Source: Atherix ibis
Lineage: Eukaryota; Arthropoda; Insecta; Diptera; Athericidae
Reading direction: 5' to 3'
Assembly: GCA_958298945.1 (NCBI GenBank)
Contig: OY282606.1
Span: 53,705,920 to 53,769,919, forward strand
Length of the DNA stretch: 64,000 nucleotides
In this document: one piece after another, positions 1 to 11,052 of the stretch
Position numbering within the stretch: position 1 is the first letter of the stretch
Layout of the letters: every line of letters starts with the position of its first letter
Translations under genes and position numbers: made by a program
Notes under the pieces: generated by a model
The model's database searches: none
Told to the model about the DNA's origin: nothing
The model's input: the letters and a program-made list of their open reading frames with translations, nothing else

Positions 1-84
1 AGAATGGTGCATGAATGAGTGTGAGAATGGCACGCAGGGTGGCTACAACCGGATGAAAAACCAAGGTCAATTCTGGTTGTACTT

Positions 85-510
85 TCGGTTTTTGGCGAAC
101 TCACGTACCTGAGCTGGCTTAGTGGTGCCTAGGAATTTACAAGATTCCTTAACGTAGCTCAATGAGCGGAATACAAACCGAAGTTCTCTTAAAACAAAAA
201 TTGGTACTACGGGAGTCGAGGTGCCCCATGGTGTTGGAACACACTGTGCCCGATATTGGTGAGGCGCTTAGGCAGGTTACGGTCTTTGGATCGCAGTTGG
301 GAGATAACTGGCAATTTGCATTTATCTCGGGCACTATCACTGCTAATGACAGTAGAGATTTAAGTACTCCTCGCCACCAGCAGGTGGAGTAGTCAGCTAG
401 TAACTGGATACTAACTGTTAACTGCCAGTAATGGTGGTGCGTTGATTGAGCGTAACTCAATCCCTATAGTCGCAGGCGACTCATGGTTTTACCTTAAAGA
501 CTGTATCATT
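85..510. repeat. unclassified dispersed repeat, copy 1
   Basis: The two ends of this stretch match 17,715-18,130 in the same orientation and with the same spacing (about 335 bases between matched blocks). The left block matches around GAGCTGGCTTAGTGGTGCCT versus GAGCCGGCTTAGCTGTGCCT. The right block matches around AATCCCTATAGTCGCAGGCG versus AATCCCTATTATCGTAGGCG. The middle is more diverged. It directly follows the jockey endonuclease relic on the minus strand. It may be a non-coding or decayed part of the same retroelement, or a separate element; I do not recognise it. Confidence 0.5.
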
Positions 511-1000
511 TATAAGTCTAGGAGGGAAGGATTTCAAAATTGGAAAGGTGCCGATTGTAAGAAGAACCGGGCAATGATCGGATTTCAGGTGTATTAATGA
601 AATATTAATAGGTGTAGTAATGAAATAGTCCAGAATATTCGGTTTTTTCTTGTCAGACTAATAGATCAGTAGGTGGGTGAGAAAGGAGATAGGACTTTTA
701 AAGTGGTATAGGAGAGCATTTCTTGAAGAATCTTTCTTTTGGGATTCGAAACACGATAACCCTACTTGGGTTGCTTAGCATTATAACCTCCTCCCGCGAT
801 GAAAGACTTTCCAATTGAGTTAAAGCTTGACTTAAATTGCGCAATAGTTAAAATTTTATTTGGAGCATAATATACGGTAAAGTGAGCCTCTGTAACCAGT
901 GCAACGTCTATGCGGTTGTTATGTAAAAGAACGTACAGTTATTTACGGTGTTGGGTAAGTTCGTTGGCATTACATAATAGGATGGATAGACATTTACTAG
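490..1000 (-). pseudogene. jockey-type ORF2 endonuclease domain, decayed
   Basis: Minus-strand translation in shifting frames gives the landmarks of the APE-type endonuclease of jockey-clade ORF2: NRIDVALVTEAHFT (TEAH/TETH motif) near 905-935, FIAGGGYNAKQPKWGYR-like sequence (the usual GGDfNAKh..WGSR block, with D changed to G) near 765-800, an SPFSPTY block near 660-690, and LKSDHCPVLLTIGT (SDHCPV motif) near 540-585. In the family this domain nicks target DNA for target-primed reverse transcription. Stops and frameshifts separate the blocks, and part of the catalytic core between the first two is missing. The RT portion should lie further left, beyond the window or replaced by the repeat at 85-510. 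Confidence 0.8.
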
Positions 1001-1139
1001 TACATCATGACATTTAATTTGGAGTTAAGGCGTTGAAAAGGGGTGTAAGTACACTGTTTATCTTTTGCAGAAGAGTATAAGTAAGATAAAAAAACATAGA
1101 AGTGATATTGTGGAGGGGGGATATACAAATTATTTAAGT

Positions 1140-1790
1140 ACCATTTTTGCTGGTACTGTTGTTGATCTTATTGATCTTATTGATGTTGGCTGAGAAGTAT
1201 CTCCTGCAAAAGCAGCACAAGAGAGATCAGAATTCATTGGGATGGTGTTCATAATAGTTGGTTGCCTTTGTATAAATGGATTCAATTTTTGTTAGAGGGC
1301 CTTATATGTTATGCAGCCTTTATAGTTCGCAGGGTGGCTAACTGCATATAGAGCGCATTTTGCGGAAAAAGATTTTGCTTTAGTGCACTATGCGTTTAAG
1401 TATTGTCCAGCATAATTGACACACTAAGGTTCATGACGTTAATTGTGTGTCCGAATTGTTGGCAGTGTTAACACTATACAATGTCTTTTGTTGGATGCGG
1501 CTCCTCTATCTTAATTGGAGAAGGCTCAACATTAACAAAAATAGTGTGAGATACATTTCTAATACGGTATCTTACTGTCTGCAACTCACATTTTATTTCT
1601 TCCGTTGGAGTTGTATAGTGCAAGTTTATAATGACCATTCAAAAAGGTTTATTTTCCTTTACCTGGTATGTATGCAATTCCACTTTCTGTTCATCCAGGT
1701 ATTGCACAATACTTCTGTATGCATAACCGGATTATGTCGATCTGGTCAGCTTCTTTACTTGCGCCTTACAGGCTCATACTTATTCGCTGA
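1140..1790 (-). pseudogene. jockey-type retrotransposon ORF1 (gag-like nucleic-acid-binding protein), decayed
   Basis: Read on the minus strand, about 1,740 to 1,500 resembles the PRE_C2HC domain of jockey-clade ORF1 proteins (visible pieces: VELHTYQVKEN, TPTEEIKCELQ, RYRIRNVSHTIFVNVEP). Zinc-knuckle sequence follows: HCQQFGHTIN near 1,440-1,475, CVNYAGQYLNA near 1,395-1,432, and KCALYAVSHPANYKGC near 1,311-1,361. In the family this protein coats retrotransposon RNA. The frame has several stops, and at least two knuckle cysteines are replaced, so it is dead. The endonuclease relic lies just downstream on the same strand, in the usual ORF1-ORF2 order. The 121-codon plus-strand open frame over this interval is a shadow. 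The family call is firm; the exact edges are approximate. Confidence 0.8.
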
Positions 1791-1799
1791 GCGATTGGC

Positions 1800-3714
1800 T
1801 AAGCAATTCTAGATAAATTTATAAACTTGTTTACAAAAATGGATTGTAGCTTTTGATGATCTGATGGGAAAGTGGCTTCATTCGCATCAGTATTGTCGTC
1901 AGCTAATAGTTGGAAGCGATTTTTTTGCAGTGCAGTCACTGTTTTTAGTATCTTTGTTTCAAGTGGCGAGTAGGTAGGAGACTAAATTCAAGAATTTCGT
2001 TGAGATGCATTTCTCTTCGGCTTGCCAATTGATTTCACGATTGACTATCTATACAATAACCGTAATCGCGGTATTTCAGTAGTTTCAGTGATAATGTCAC
2101 GTTTAATTTCACTTTTTAAGCTACTAATTTTTAATTTAGTATACATTTAGCATTAATTTCTCTGTTATAAACTAATAAAATTATAAATTCTATTACAATA
2201 TTGTGCCAGTAATAAATCAAAATTACGAATGAGTACTACAATATTGAAATCTCATCTAATGGAAGACTCGATAACCCGAAAAATTTATTCAAGATTTTAT
2301 TAAATAAATAATTAATTTTATTAATAAAAATTCTATATTATTAGAAAAAAATAATTCTTTTTTTAATTGAAATTAACAAATATGAAGCACATATTTTCTT
2401 TTCAAAGCGCAAATAAAACCGAGGCCATTGAGTTTTCCATAAATTATTTATACATAAATGGAAAGTAAAAAATGAAGTATTTCAGTATTCTACCAAAATA
2501 CAAATTATAATACTACCCCAATGAATTATTTAGTAAGTATCACACCACATATTTCCGCTTCAATTTCCATATGAGATCGTTTTCACTTCTAATAACAAAA
2601 ATGAATTTTTATTAAAGTACGTTATTTCTAATAACAAAAATTTTTACGTGCTTACAAATTTAAACAAAATCCACTTCTTTTTAATTATCTTCGTGAAATG
2701 AGAATAAAAAAAAAAAACTAAATTAGGCGAAAAAGTAACATAATGTTTCCAAGTAGATAAATTTTTAATATCAATTTCAAGCTAAAACCAACACACAACA
2801 TACTCGTGCATGGGGAAAAATACATCAGCATAACTTAACATTTTAGGAATAAGGAAAACGATGAGGTTTTGTATATACTAAAAGTCCTTATTCTCATGAA
2901 AACATGCCCATACAATGAATATTTTTCCAGGGAAACTTTTCTGCTTGAACAAGAATAATATCTTATAGAAAATGGAGGAGAAGAAAAACACTACAGCATC
3001 ACTATTCTCATGTTATGCACGATGTCGATACAATCCCTATTAACGTTATCGTTAGAGATGTGAATTTTATAAAAACCAGACAATAAGATCCTTCTTATAA
3101 AAACAATGAATGTTGGAGACAAACATGTACTCGTACAGTACACCTTTTTTCTGAACACTACAAACCAGACTACATTGAGGCCTTTCATTTTACTAAATAT
3201 GTGGTTTTGGTAATGGATAAAGGGAGAATATCTATTATTCATGCAAGTACACAAGAAATATTCAAGTTGAATGAGTTCAAAAAGCTGTTTTAATAAAAAG
3301 GATTTTTTTCAAAGTGTTAGACCGTAAATAGAAGATATTTTATCGTAGGAAGTAGATAATACTAGCACCTGAAATATTTTCGAGCATGTTTCAAGCATTT
3401 TTAATTAATGAATTCCGTCTGTTTGTATTTTTTTCATTTTTATATAATATTTTCTTTATTTCTTGTCAGTAATACATTATTTATTTATTTGTATTTTTTT
3501 AATTACTAAAGTAAATATTTGAATAAGTATAGATATAAATTTAATAATATATCTAAAGTTTTATTTCAACTAAATTATTGGACGCATTTGTACTCGGAAA
3601 ATATTGTCAAAAAACAGAAAATTTTATATTATTTTTGTGTATTTTAATTATAGTTTTAGTGTAGCCTTAAAATATTAATTATATTTAAGGTTAGGTTATA
3701 TTGGCTGTCCACTA
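1800..3714. other. AT-rich interval, no gene recognised
   Basis: Strongly A+T-rich with many stops in all frames. The open frames here are short and carry no motif I recognise. Confidence 0.5.
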
Positions 3715-4091
3715 TTTTAACTGGCCACACTTAGACCAAAGTTAGGTCTGTTGTGATACCACGCGATCATCGAAGCTGATATCACCTTAACAACCATATA
3801 TATATAAGTCGCCCAGAGTTCTAAGAGATGTGACGGATGGGTATGAACAGAAAAGATGATAGGGTATCTCATATGATATAACTCATTTTCGAGGAAACCC
3901 AGTCATCTGTGTGTCTTCTTAATCTCCATTGACCTGTAATGATCCCGGTCAGCATGCTAATGACCCTTCGTCAGTAGGCCTTCCGTTTTTTTCTGATCTA
4001 GTTTAAACCAGATCATTCTTGAGTTATGACACGAGTCAAGATTGCTTTATTTAACTCAGCGGAATGAGGTGTATAGCCGTCTTCATAGACA
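3715..4091 (-). pseudogene. non-LTR retrotransposon C-terminal tail, decayed (distal half)
   Basis: Minus-strand frames give SRMIWFKLDQKKTEGLL near 3,990-4,030, then IITGQWRLRRHTDDW near 3,905-3,950 and HLFCSYPSVTSLRTLGD near 3,800-3,860. This order matches the tail downstream of RNase H in R1/Loa/I-like elements, where an ITGHC..H block is followed by a CxxC..H..C-like H.LC.CPAL..R..LG block. At least one frameshift and several stops are present. It continues the relic at 4,973-5,500; the fold-back mariner sits between the two halves, and part of the RNase H domain is missing at the join. Confidence 0.65.
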
Positions 4092-4093
4092 TA

Positions 4094-4972
4094 CGAGGTC
4101 TGTTCAAAAAGTATCGCGAATTTTGAATTTCCGCGGGTTACGTATATTCGATTTTCGATTTTTGTGGCGTTATGTTGGTACTCATGTTTCTCACTTATGT
4201 TAACAAATTCGGCCATTTTGATCATTCAGTGAATTTTTGACAGCTGATTTGCTTGCATGTGTTTTGGCTCGTCTTCCAAAAAAAAAGGGTGCAAAGAATC
4301 TGTTTCGGGAACAAGAAAAAGTCTCAGAGGGCCTGATCTGGGGAATACGGTGGCTGCGGCATTATAAGTGTGTTATTTTTGGTCAAAAATTCGCGCACAA
4401 ACAACGATTCGTGAGAAGGGGCGTTATCATGGTGCAAAAGCCAATTTTTGTTCTTTCACAAATCCGGGTGTTTTTGGCGGATTGATTGGCGCAACTTACG
4501 CATAACTTGCAGGTAATATTCCTTATTGACCATTCTACCCTGTGGCAAGAACTCATGATGCACCACGCCCCTGCAATCAAAGAAAACTGTAAGCAAAACC
4601 TTCACATTCGACCGAACTTGGCGCGCTTTTTTCGGTCTTGGCTCGTGCGGCAGCTTCCATTGGGATGATTGAGGTTTGGTTTCCACGTCATAAACATAAA
4701 CCCATGATTCATTACCAGTTATAACCCTCTGGAGCCAATTTTTTTGTCGTCGCGGACAGAGTCCAACAGCTCCTTAGCAATGTTAATGCAATGCTCTTTT
4801 TGGTCGAAAATGGGCAAAAATCGATGACGAACCAAAACGCGTGCAAGCAAAGCAGCTGTCAAAAATTAACTGAACATTCGAAATGGTCGAACTTATCGGC
4901 ATCAGTGAGAGACATCAGTAGCAACATAACGCTACAAAAAATCGAAAATCGAATATACGGCACCTGAATTGC
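4094..4972. mobile_element. family A mariner, fold-back derivative, copy 1
   Basis: The left end is an intact family A terminus (TA at 4,092-4,093, then CGAGGTCTGTTCAAAAAGTA) with the 5' leader read on the plus strand up to about 4,305. The sequence then switches at AAGAATCTGTTTCGGGAACA to the transposase region on the minus strand, from the FFLFPKL codons backwards, and runs out through the 5' leader again to about 4,972. Two 5' ends therefore face outwards, and the native 3' end is absent. The minus-strand transposase retains METKPQSSQWKLPHEPRPKK and LPQGRMVNKEYYLQVMRKLR but is broken. The right arm stops about 45 bp short of the terminus. The element at 53,196-54,025 has the same junction. 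Both lie outside any intact gene. Confidence 0.8.
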
Positions 4973-5500
4973 TGCCCGACTATTAATGAAAATTATAATA
5001 TCCATGCCAGATATTGCATTCATCGTCACCTAAGCTGCGTCCTTACGAATAGCCATAATTTCTTCTTGACAAATACTACACTGGTGTTGAAGTCGTAGGG
5101 ACATATTTATATTGAAAGCTGCAGAGAAGACTCTTTCTTCTACAGCTGATTTTTAGTAATTTTGGATTTATGCTTAATGTGAAATTGCATACCTGCTGCC
5201 TCAAAGTCCATTATTGTATAATAGGAATATATTTGATGCCCTTAAAGATTTCTGCGTGGCCGAAATGATATTTGGTGCACTTGCTTGATTCCCACAGACG
5301 TAGAACTGATCTAGTGCCAGTTCTTAAAGATAGATGTCTAAGCGCAGAAGATGCAGCATGGTCTCAAGAGCGGCTGTAGATGACGTTCTCAACGCTTCCA
5401 TAGTGCATATGCACGCTAATCTCTGTAATTTTTCGGGAGGTTCAGATAGATGCTTTTATCCTGTGATGTCCACCAGACCAAAGCGCATTATTGGGTGAAA
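4973..5500 (-). pseudogene. non-LTR retrotransposon RT-thumb/RNase H relic (proximal half)
   Basis: Minus-strand translation gives EKLQRLACICTMEALRTS followed by STAALETMLHLLRLDIYL near 5,335-5,440. This is the QR.a.l.itga.rTtpt.ALe.ll.l.PL block found after the RT domain of R1, Loa and I-like elements. Further down, CSICQEEIMAIRKDAA near 5,020-5,080 and MDIIIFINSRAAIQV near 4,976-5,020 match the RNase H segments usually written FqAEi.AI and sDSqaAI, with the catalytic D of the second replaced by N. It is broken by stops and ends exactly where the fold-back mariner begins. Confidence 0.75.
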
Positions 5501-5639
5501 AATCGGGTCGGAATATTGTACCTTCAAATTATTTTATTTATATACCTTCAAATAAAATGTTCGTAAGACCAGAGCCTAGAAAGTTCGGGACCCTTTTTAG
5601 GGCATCGCGCAAAAGAATTGAATCTTTCTTAAACTGTTG

Positions 5640-5845
5640 TGTTGAGTATTTTTCATGAATATTTGCATTTTTTTAAATTCACGTACCAGACACTGATTTT
5701 TACAGAAAATTGATAATGAGTGACAAAGCTTATTTTGACATGAGTAGCTTCATTAATGTATAAAATAGCCACTTATGGGTACATTCAAATCAAGAAGAAA
5801 TTCACGAACGATTTTTTAACCCGTATAGAATGAATGTTCGGATCA
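5640..5845 (+). pseudogene. DD41D-type mariner transposase fragment
   Basis: The plus strand reads PDTDFYRKLIMSDKAYFDMS and then FINV*NSHLWVHSNQEEIHE. This matches the first catalytic block of DD41D mariner transposases (FYRKIIFSDEAHF.L.G.VNKQN..IW...NP..I.E). The first aspartate is present, but the following E is K and there is a stop in the QN segment. It is a fragment of about 200 bp without ends. Related scraps occur at 54,060-54,220 (same block, other strand), 42,105-42,320 and 52,815-53,140. Confidence 0.6.
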
Positions 5846-5849
5846 TTTT

Positions 5850-7055
5850 TTTAGTGTACTTCTTACTGTTATAGTAACTCGTAAGCGATATTACTTTAGA
5901 ACTTGTTCTACCACCACCGGTTGTTGACCAAATTTTGTCGAAAAGTGGTGATGTCAAATGATCCCGTTGCAAATGATCGAAAAAAATTTAATAATATAAA
6001 AATAACATACGTAAAAAATCAGTGAAATTAATCCGGAAATTTATGACAGAATATTGAAAAATATCTTTAAAATAGCTGCAAGGCTAGAGGCCTTAAATAT
6101 TTAACTGATATTATTTTCCATACATAAGTCTGTATCAACAATTTGGTCAATCATATAATTATTGTTTATTTTAGTTGAAAATTATATTTAAAAAATAAAC
6201 AACTTTAGAACGCGTTGTACACTCAGTAACATGCGCAGATTTTTTTGAATTTCATCGAAATTTATATACATAATTATGATATAAAATGGGGAATTCTGTT
6301 ACATGTTATCTCATTATTTTAATAATAATTTACTCTTTTTAATGTTTATATTAAGTGGCTCACCTTTCTCTCACAAATTATAGAATATCATTTAAGCATT
6401 AGATTTTTGTAGCAATATCTAAAAAATAGTATTAAATAAAGATTGATCTTAATCAAGAATACGTACTTATGATCATTAAAAAACACCTAAAAAGGTGATT
6501 TACAATTTTCGGTAATCATACTATATATTTATTGCATAATATAGTGATTATATTTATTTATTTCACGCTATTCACAATGTTTTTCTTCTATTAGCATAAT
6601 ATATTTAAATAAATACAAATAGTAGAAAGCTGATAAATTCTCATTATTGCTAACATAATGGATCTAATAAAATTAATTCAAAATAATAATATATGGAGCT
6701 AAATAATGCAAAATTTATTGAAAATACTATATTTTTTAAGAGTTCCCATAAAAAATAATAGAAGAAAAAGAGATATGCAAGTGGCAAAAATGTTAAAAAA
6801 TATTCTTTGCCACTTACTACTTTGCTTCTATAATGCTCAAAAATTGAAACTAATTTTTGGATACGTTCAACTTTTGACCATTATAAAACTATTAAGTTAA
6901 AATTTTTAAATATTCTTGTTAAAATCCATTTTAAAATTTTGACTAAATAACAAATAGAAATACCACCAGCGCAATTAACATGACTATAAATATTCCTGTC
7001 ATATTTTGCCAGTACACGTTAAAATATTTACAGATAATATAATTAAATATATATA
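5850..7055. other. AT-rich interval, no gene recognised
   Basis: AT-rich sequence with no motif I can assign. A few open frames of 60-80 codons occur but none looks coding. Confidence 0.5.
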
Positions 7056-8178
7056 TTGGGTTGTCCGAAAAGTTATTTCGTTGTTTCCCAACAGAGGACC
7101 TAATTGTATTTTTTCACAACCAACTTCACACTTAACACGTATAATCGTATGTATTTTAAAGCTGACATACCAAGGCTTGCTTGTGAAAAAATTTGATTGA
7201 TTCTGCACAGTATTTTTTAGTGATAGCCTTTTAAATATGGAAAGTGAAAAAAAGTATTTTTGGCATATTTTACTTTTTTACTATAGAAAAGATAAAAATG
7301 TTGTTCAAGCAAGAAAAAAATTATCCGATGTGTATATGGAAGATGTGTTAAGTGAGCGCCAGTGCCAAAACTGGTTTACAAAATTACGATCCGTCAATTT
7401 TGATCTCAAATGTGCACTACGTTCTGATGAAGACAGAATAAAGGCATTAATTGATGCAAAGCGGCAAATAAAAATTTGTGAGATCGCTGAGAGATTAAAT
7501 TTATCGAATTCGATCGTTCATGATCATTTCAAACGGCTTGGTTTAATTTCAAAGCTCGACATACGGAAAAAAAATTTGTGCCGCCGCATTGACATTTGTA
7601 ATTTGCTTCTCAAACGTCAAGAACGGATCCATTTTTGAAGCGTATCATCACTGGGGACGAGAAATGGGTTGTCTGTAATAATGTTAAGCGTAAAAGATCC
7701 CGGAGTAGAAAAGATGAACCGGATCAAAGCACTTCGAAAGCCAATATTCATCAAAAAAAGGTTATGCTATCGGTTTGCTTCTACCGAGCAACACAATGAT
7801 CAATTCTAAAGTATACTGTCATCAGTTGGACAAATTGAATGATTCACTTAAAGAAAAGAGGCCAGAATTGGACAATAGGAAAGGTATAGTGTTCCAACAG
7901 GATAATGCGAAATCACATACAAGTTTGACCACTCGGCAAAAGCTTTTAGAGCTTGGATAGGATATACTGCCACACCCACCATACTCTCCAGATCTAGCAC
8001 CTTCCGATTATCATTTGTTCCGGTCTCTGCAAAAATTTTTAGACGGTAAAACGTTTAATTTCAATAAGGAGGTAATAGATCACTTGGATCAGTTTTTTGG
8101 CAGCAAAGAACAAAAATTTTATGAGCGTGGAATTATGCTACAGCCAGAAAGATGGCAAAGGCTATTGAATCAAAGGGT
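7056..8178 (+). mobile_element. mellifera-type mariner (family B), copy 1, 3' truncated
   Basis: The left end is TTGGGTTGTCCGAAAAGTTA after TA (7,054-7,055), matching the terminus of the complete copy at 13,858-15,080. The coding region runs from ATG at 7,237 to about 8,178. The 3' untranslated part and right terminus are missing, and the sequence diverges just after RWQRLLNQ. Relative to copy 2 it also lacks about 40 bases near 7,776, where KKVMLSV jumps to LLPSNT. Confidence 0.9.
7237..8178 (+). pseudogene. mariner transposase (family B, DD34D), broken
   Basis: The N-terminal helix-turn-helix region (HILLFYYRKDKNVVQARKKL, SERQCQNWFTKLRS, EIAERLNLSNSIVHDHFKRL) is followed by the catalytic domain. 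The first aspartate is in TGDEKW (near 7,656), the second in QQDNAKSH, and the third in SPDLAPSDYH. The last two are 34 residues apart, the DD34D spacing of mariners. By resemblance it is closest to the mellifera subfamily. A 1-bp frameshift near 7,637, a deletion near 7,776 and a TAG codon before DILPHPPYS destroy the frame, although all three aspartates survive. Confidence 0.9.
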
Positions 8179-9640
8179 GTTACCCACAAATTTCTCTTCC
8201 CCTAATTAAGAAAATAGTAGCACTTCCTAGTAGGACTTCTCTTATCATTACGAATTTAGTAACCTTTCCACTATGGCATATTATGCTTGAAATGCTCTGA
8301 AATTTAATTATTAAACAAGCGCAAAATCTGAAATATTTTCTTAAAAGTCTTCTTAAACTCAATTAATAACTCACAAAGATTTTAGCTAAGGACCCACGCG
8401 AATACATAAAAATGGTAGAAAGATACTCTTCGATATTATAATAAGAAATATTCAAAAACAATCTAAACTAACTAAAGCAAAATAGACTGACTGTATTGGT
8501 AATTGTAGACATGGATGATGAAAATGGAAATATGTCAAACATTTCTTATAAATAATTATTTCATATAAAATAATAAAACAGAATATTCAAAAATGAAATA
8601 AAAAAAATTATTAATTTATTTTCTTTTAAAAAAATACGAGCATATCAAATAATTGCTGTATTTCTCCTATTGATGATTTCGACAAAACTCATTTAAATGG
8701 AAAAATCTACATGAAAAATATAAAAATTGAATTTAGGCCAATATCAAATATCCGCAATAATTTCATTATATTTTTTTCTCATCCCCAGCATAATCGCTGA
8801 TACTCAATTTTTATTTTAAAAAAAATACATCTGCAAAGGATATTAAATGACATTCAAATATTCAATTATAAGATAAAAATTATAATGGATAAAATTTGAA
8901 TCAAATTCACTTATTATACGATTATATGAATATATACGATTGTGTTCGGTTGTTATTATTAATAATAAATTTATAAAGAAATGAATAGATGTACAGTTGG
9001 TCAGAACTCGGAAATTAAGTAATCTCCGGTGTTAGATAGAAATTTAAAGTGCTTCAGACATTTATATTCCATAATTTTCAACTAAAGAATCGGGTGTTGT
9101 CACATTTCAGAATTCACTGCGATTCTAAAACATTTTTCAATTTATAAATATATTTTTATATAATATTTAACATATTTAAATAGTTATCCCCAAATAAATA
9201 AATAGTTCTATAAGATATTCTTTGACGGTTAATACTAATAAAATAAGATAAAGTGTGATTTTCTATTTAAAAAATGGTATACGTTAGTTGGGGGAAAACG
9301 AATCTCAGCTCTAAGGGAGATACAGCATATTTTCGAAATAAAAGCAAAAATTCTACCCTGCACTATTTATTAGTCCCTATCTACAAAATTATTTGATATC
9401 ACTCCATTCAATAAAAGCAACTTCAAAGCAATTAGTGCTATTACCAGCATTAAATTATTTATCTTTAAACTTAAAATTTTCGAAATTTTTTTCGTCATAA
9501 AATCTTAAATCAATTAATGAGAGACAAGGGATAATACGTAAATTAGTGATTCTTACCTAGAGTTAGGAGAGAGAAGAAATCATCCATAATACTTTTAATC
9601 TATCCTATAAATTTAATACTCCATTAAAAGGATATTTTGA
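8179..9640. other. AT-rich interval, no gene recognised
   Basis: Nothing recognisable beyond A+T-rich unique-looking sequence. Confidence 0.5.
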
Positions 9641-9769
9641 ATACACGAGAAACCCTTACATTCCGAAAACCTAACCGTTTGATGTGATTTATGGCGCAGT
9701 GCCATCATCGTTATTAAATTTATAATAAAGTATTCAAAATATTTTCTATTGCTTTATATTCCGTAAAAA

Positions 9770-10100
9770 ACATAGGACCAATAATGCAATACATTATTTG
9801 GACCATAAAAGGGAGTATGAATAATATTGCGGAGGATCTTGGATTGTAAGAAATGAATGTGTAATATGAGCACTTTTCTGTTCATTTAGGCTTTAAGATT
9901 ATGAATAGGTGATCTTAAATTAGTAGAAGTTATATCAGGATTTGTACCATGTTGGTAAATATATACTATCTATGAAGTTGTATGTGAGAGGTAGGAGGGG
10001 AATTTTTTATAAGAAAAGTGAAGGATGAAAAATTAACAATCAGTAAGTTTTAAAATTTTTGAGAGAAAGGTTTATAGGGATTGGGAACGTAAGTTTTCTG
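9770..10100 (-). pseudogene. jockey-type RT relic, small and much deleted
   Basis: Short blocks match the larger jockey relics in the same orientation. A block at 9,805-9,850 resembles 27,505-27,550 (GCGGAGGATCTTGGATTGTA), one at 9,870-9,895 resembles 27,820-27,845 (GAGCACTTTTCTGTTCATTT), and one at 10,045-10,095 resembles 32,990-33,030. Order and strand fit a copy reduced by large deletions. No reading frame survives. Confidence 0.45.
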
Positions 10101-10115
10101 TTTATTTTACGTCTA

Positions 10116-11052
10116 CGAGGTCTGTTCAAAAAGTATCGCGAATTTTGAATTTCTTCGGGTTACGTATATTCGATTTTTGATTTTTGGTGGCGTTATGTTG
10201 GTACCCATGTCTTTCACTTATGCCGATAAGTTTGGCGATTTTGAATGTTCAGTTAATTTTTGACAGCTGCTTTGCTTGCACGTGTTTTGGCTCCTCCTCG
10301 ATTTTTGCCCATTTTTGACCAAAAACAGAATCGCATTAACATTGCTAAAGAACTGTTGGACTCTGTCCGCGACGACCCAAATTTGCACCATAACTATTGA
10401 CGAATACGTAGAAACCAAAAGCTTATAGTTATGACGTAGAAGCCAAAGCTCAATCATCCCAACGGAAACTGCCGCACGAGCCAAGACCGAAAAAAGCGCA
10501 CCAATTTCGGTCGAATGTGAAGGATTTGCTTACAGATTTTTTCGATTGCACGGGCGTGGTGCATCATGAGTTCTTACCACAGGGTAGAACGGTCAATAAG
10601 AAATATAACCTGCAAGTTATGCGCAGGTTGCGAGAAGCAATCCGCCAGAAACGCCCGGATTTGTGAAAGAACAAAAATTGGCTTTTGCACCATGATAACA
10701 CCCCTGCTCACGCATCGTTTCTTGTGCGCGAATTTTTGGCGAAAAACAACACACTAATAATGCCGCAGCTACCGTATTCCCCAAATTTGCCCCCCTGTGA
10801 CTTTTTCTTGTTCCCAAAACTGAAGAGCCCCATGAAAGGACGACGCTACGCTACGATTGAGGAGATAAAAACGACATCGAGGAGCTGAACAAGATCACAA
10901 AAAATGATTTTTTGAAGTGCTTCGAGGATTGGGAAAAACATTTGCCCAAGTGTATAATATCTGGTGGCGATTACTTTGAAGGGGACAAAATAGATATTCA
11001 TGAATAATTAATTAATTTTTGAAAAAACACAAAATTCGCGATACTTTTTGAA
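10116..11052 (+). mobile_element. family A mariner, N-terminally deleted, copy 2
   Basis: It starts after TA (10,114-10,115) with CGAGGTCTGTTCAAAAAGTA and ends with the matching right terminus ATTCGCGATACTTTTTGAA at 11,034-11,052. The outermost ~9 bases of the right terminus are missing because the next copy abuts there. The 5' leader joins directly to codons for the middle of the transposase near 10,315 (GCCCATTTTTGACCAAAAAC), so the DNA-binding half is deleted. The same deletion is seen in the elements at 4,094 and 24,554. Confidence 0.85.
10330..11007 (+). pseudogene. mariner transposase, catalytic half (family A)
   Basis: Readable pieces in shifting frames are QSSQRKLPHEPRPKKA, HEFLPQGRTVNKKYN, LHHDNTPAHASFLVREFLAK and PNLPPCDFFLFPKLK, ending in ISGGDYFEGDKIDIHE before TAA. 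The second and third catalytic aspartates (HHDN, PCDFF) are present with the 34-residue spacing seen in the better copy near 59,180-59,300. The first catalytic block (TGDESWVYGY in sister copies) is scrambled. The N-terminal helix-turn-helix is absent, so this could never have encoded a full transposase. Confidence 0.85.

Noticed and set aside
1447..1812. 121-codon open frame on the plus strand
   Set aside because: The minus strand over the same bases encodes jockey gag zinc-knuckle blocks; the plus frame lacks an ATG at its start and has no motif.
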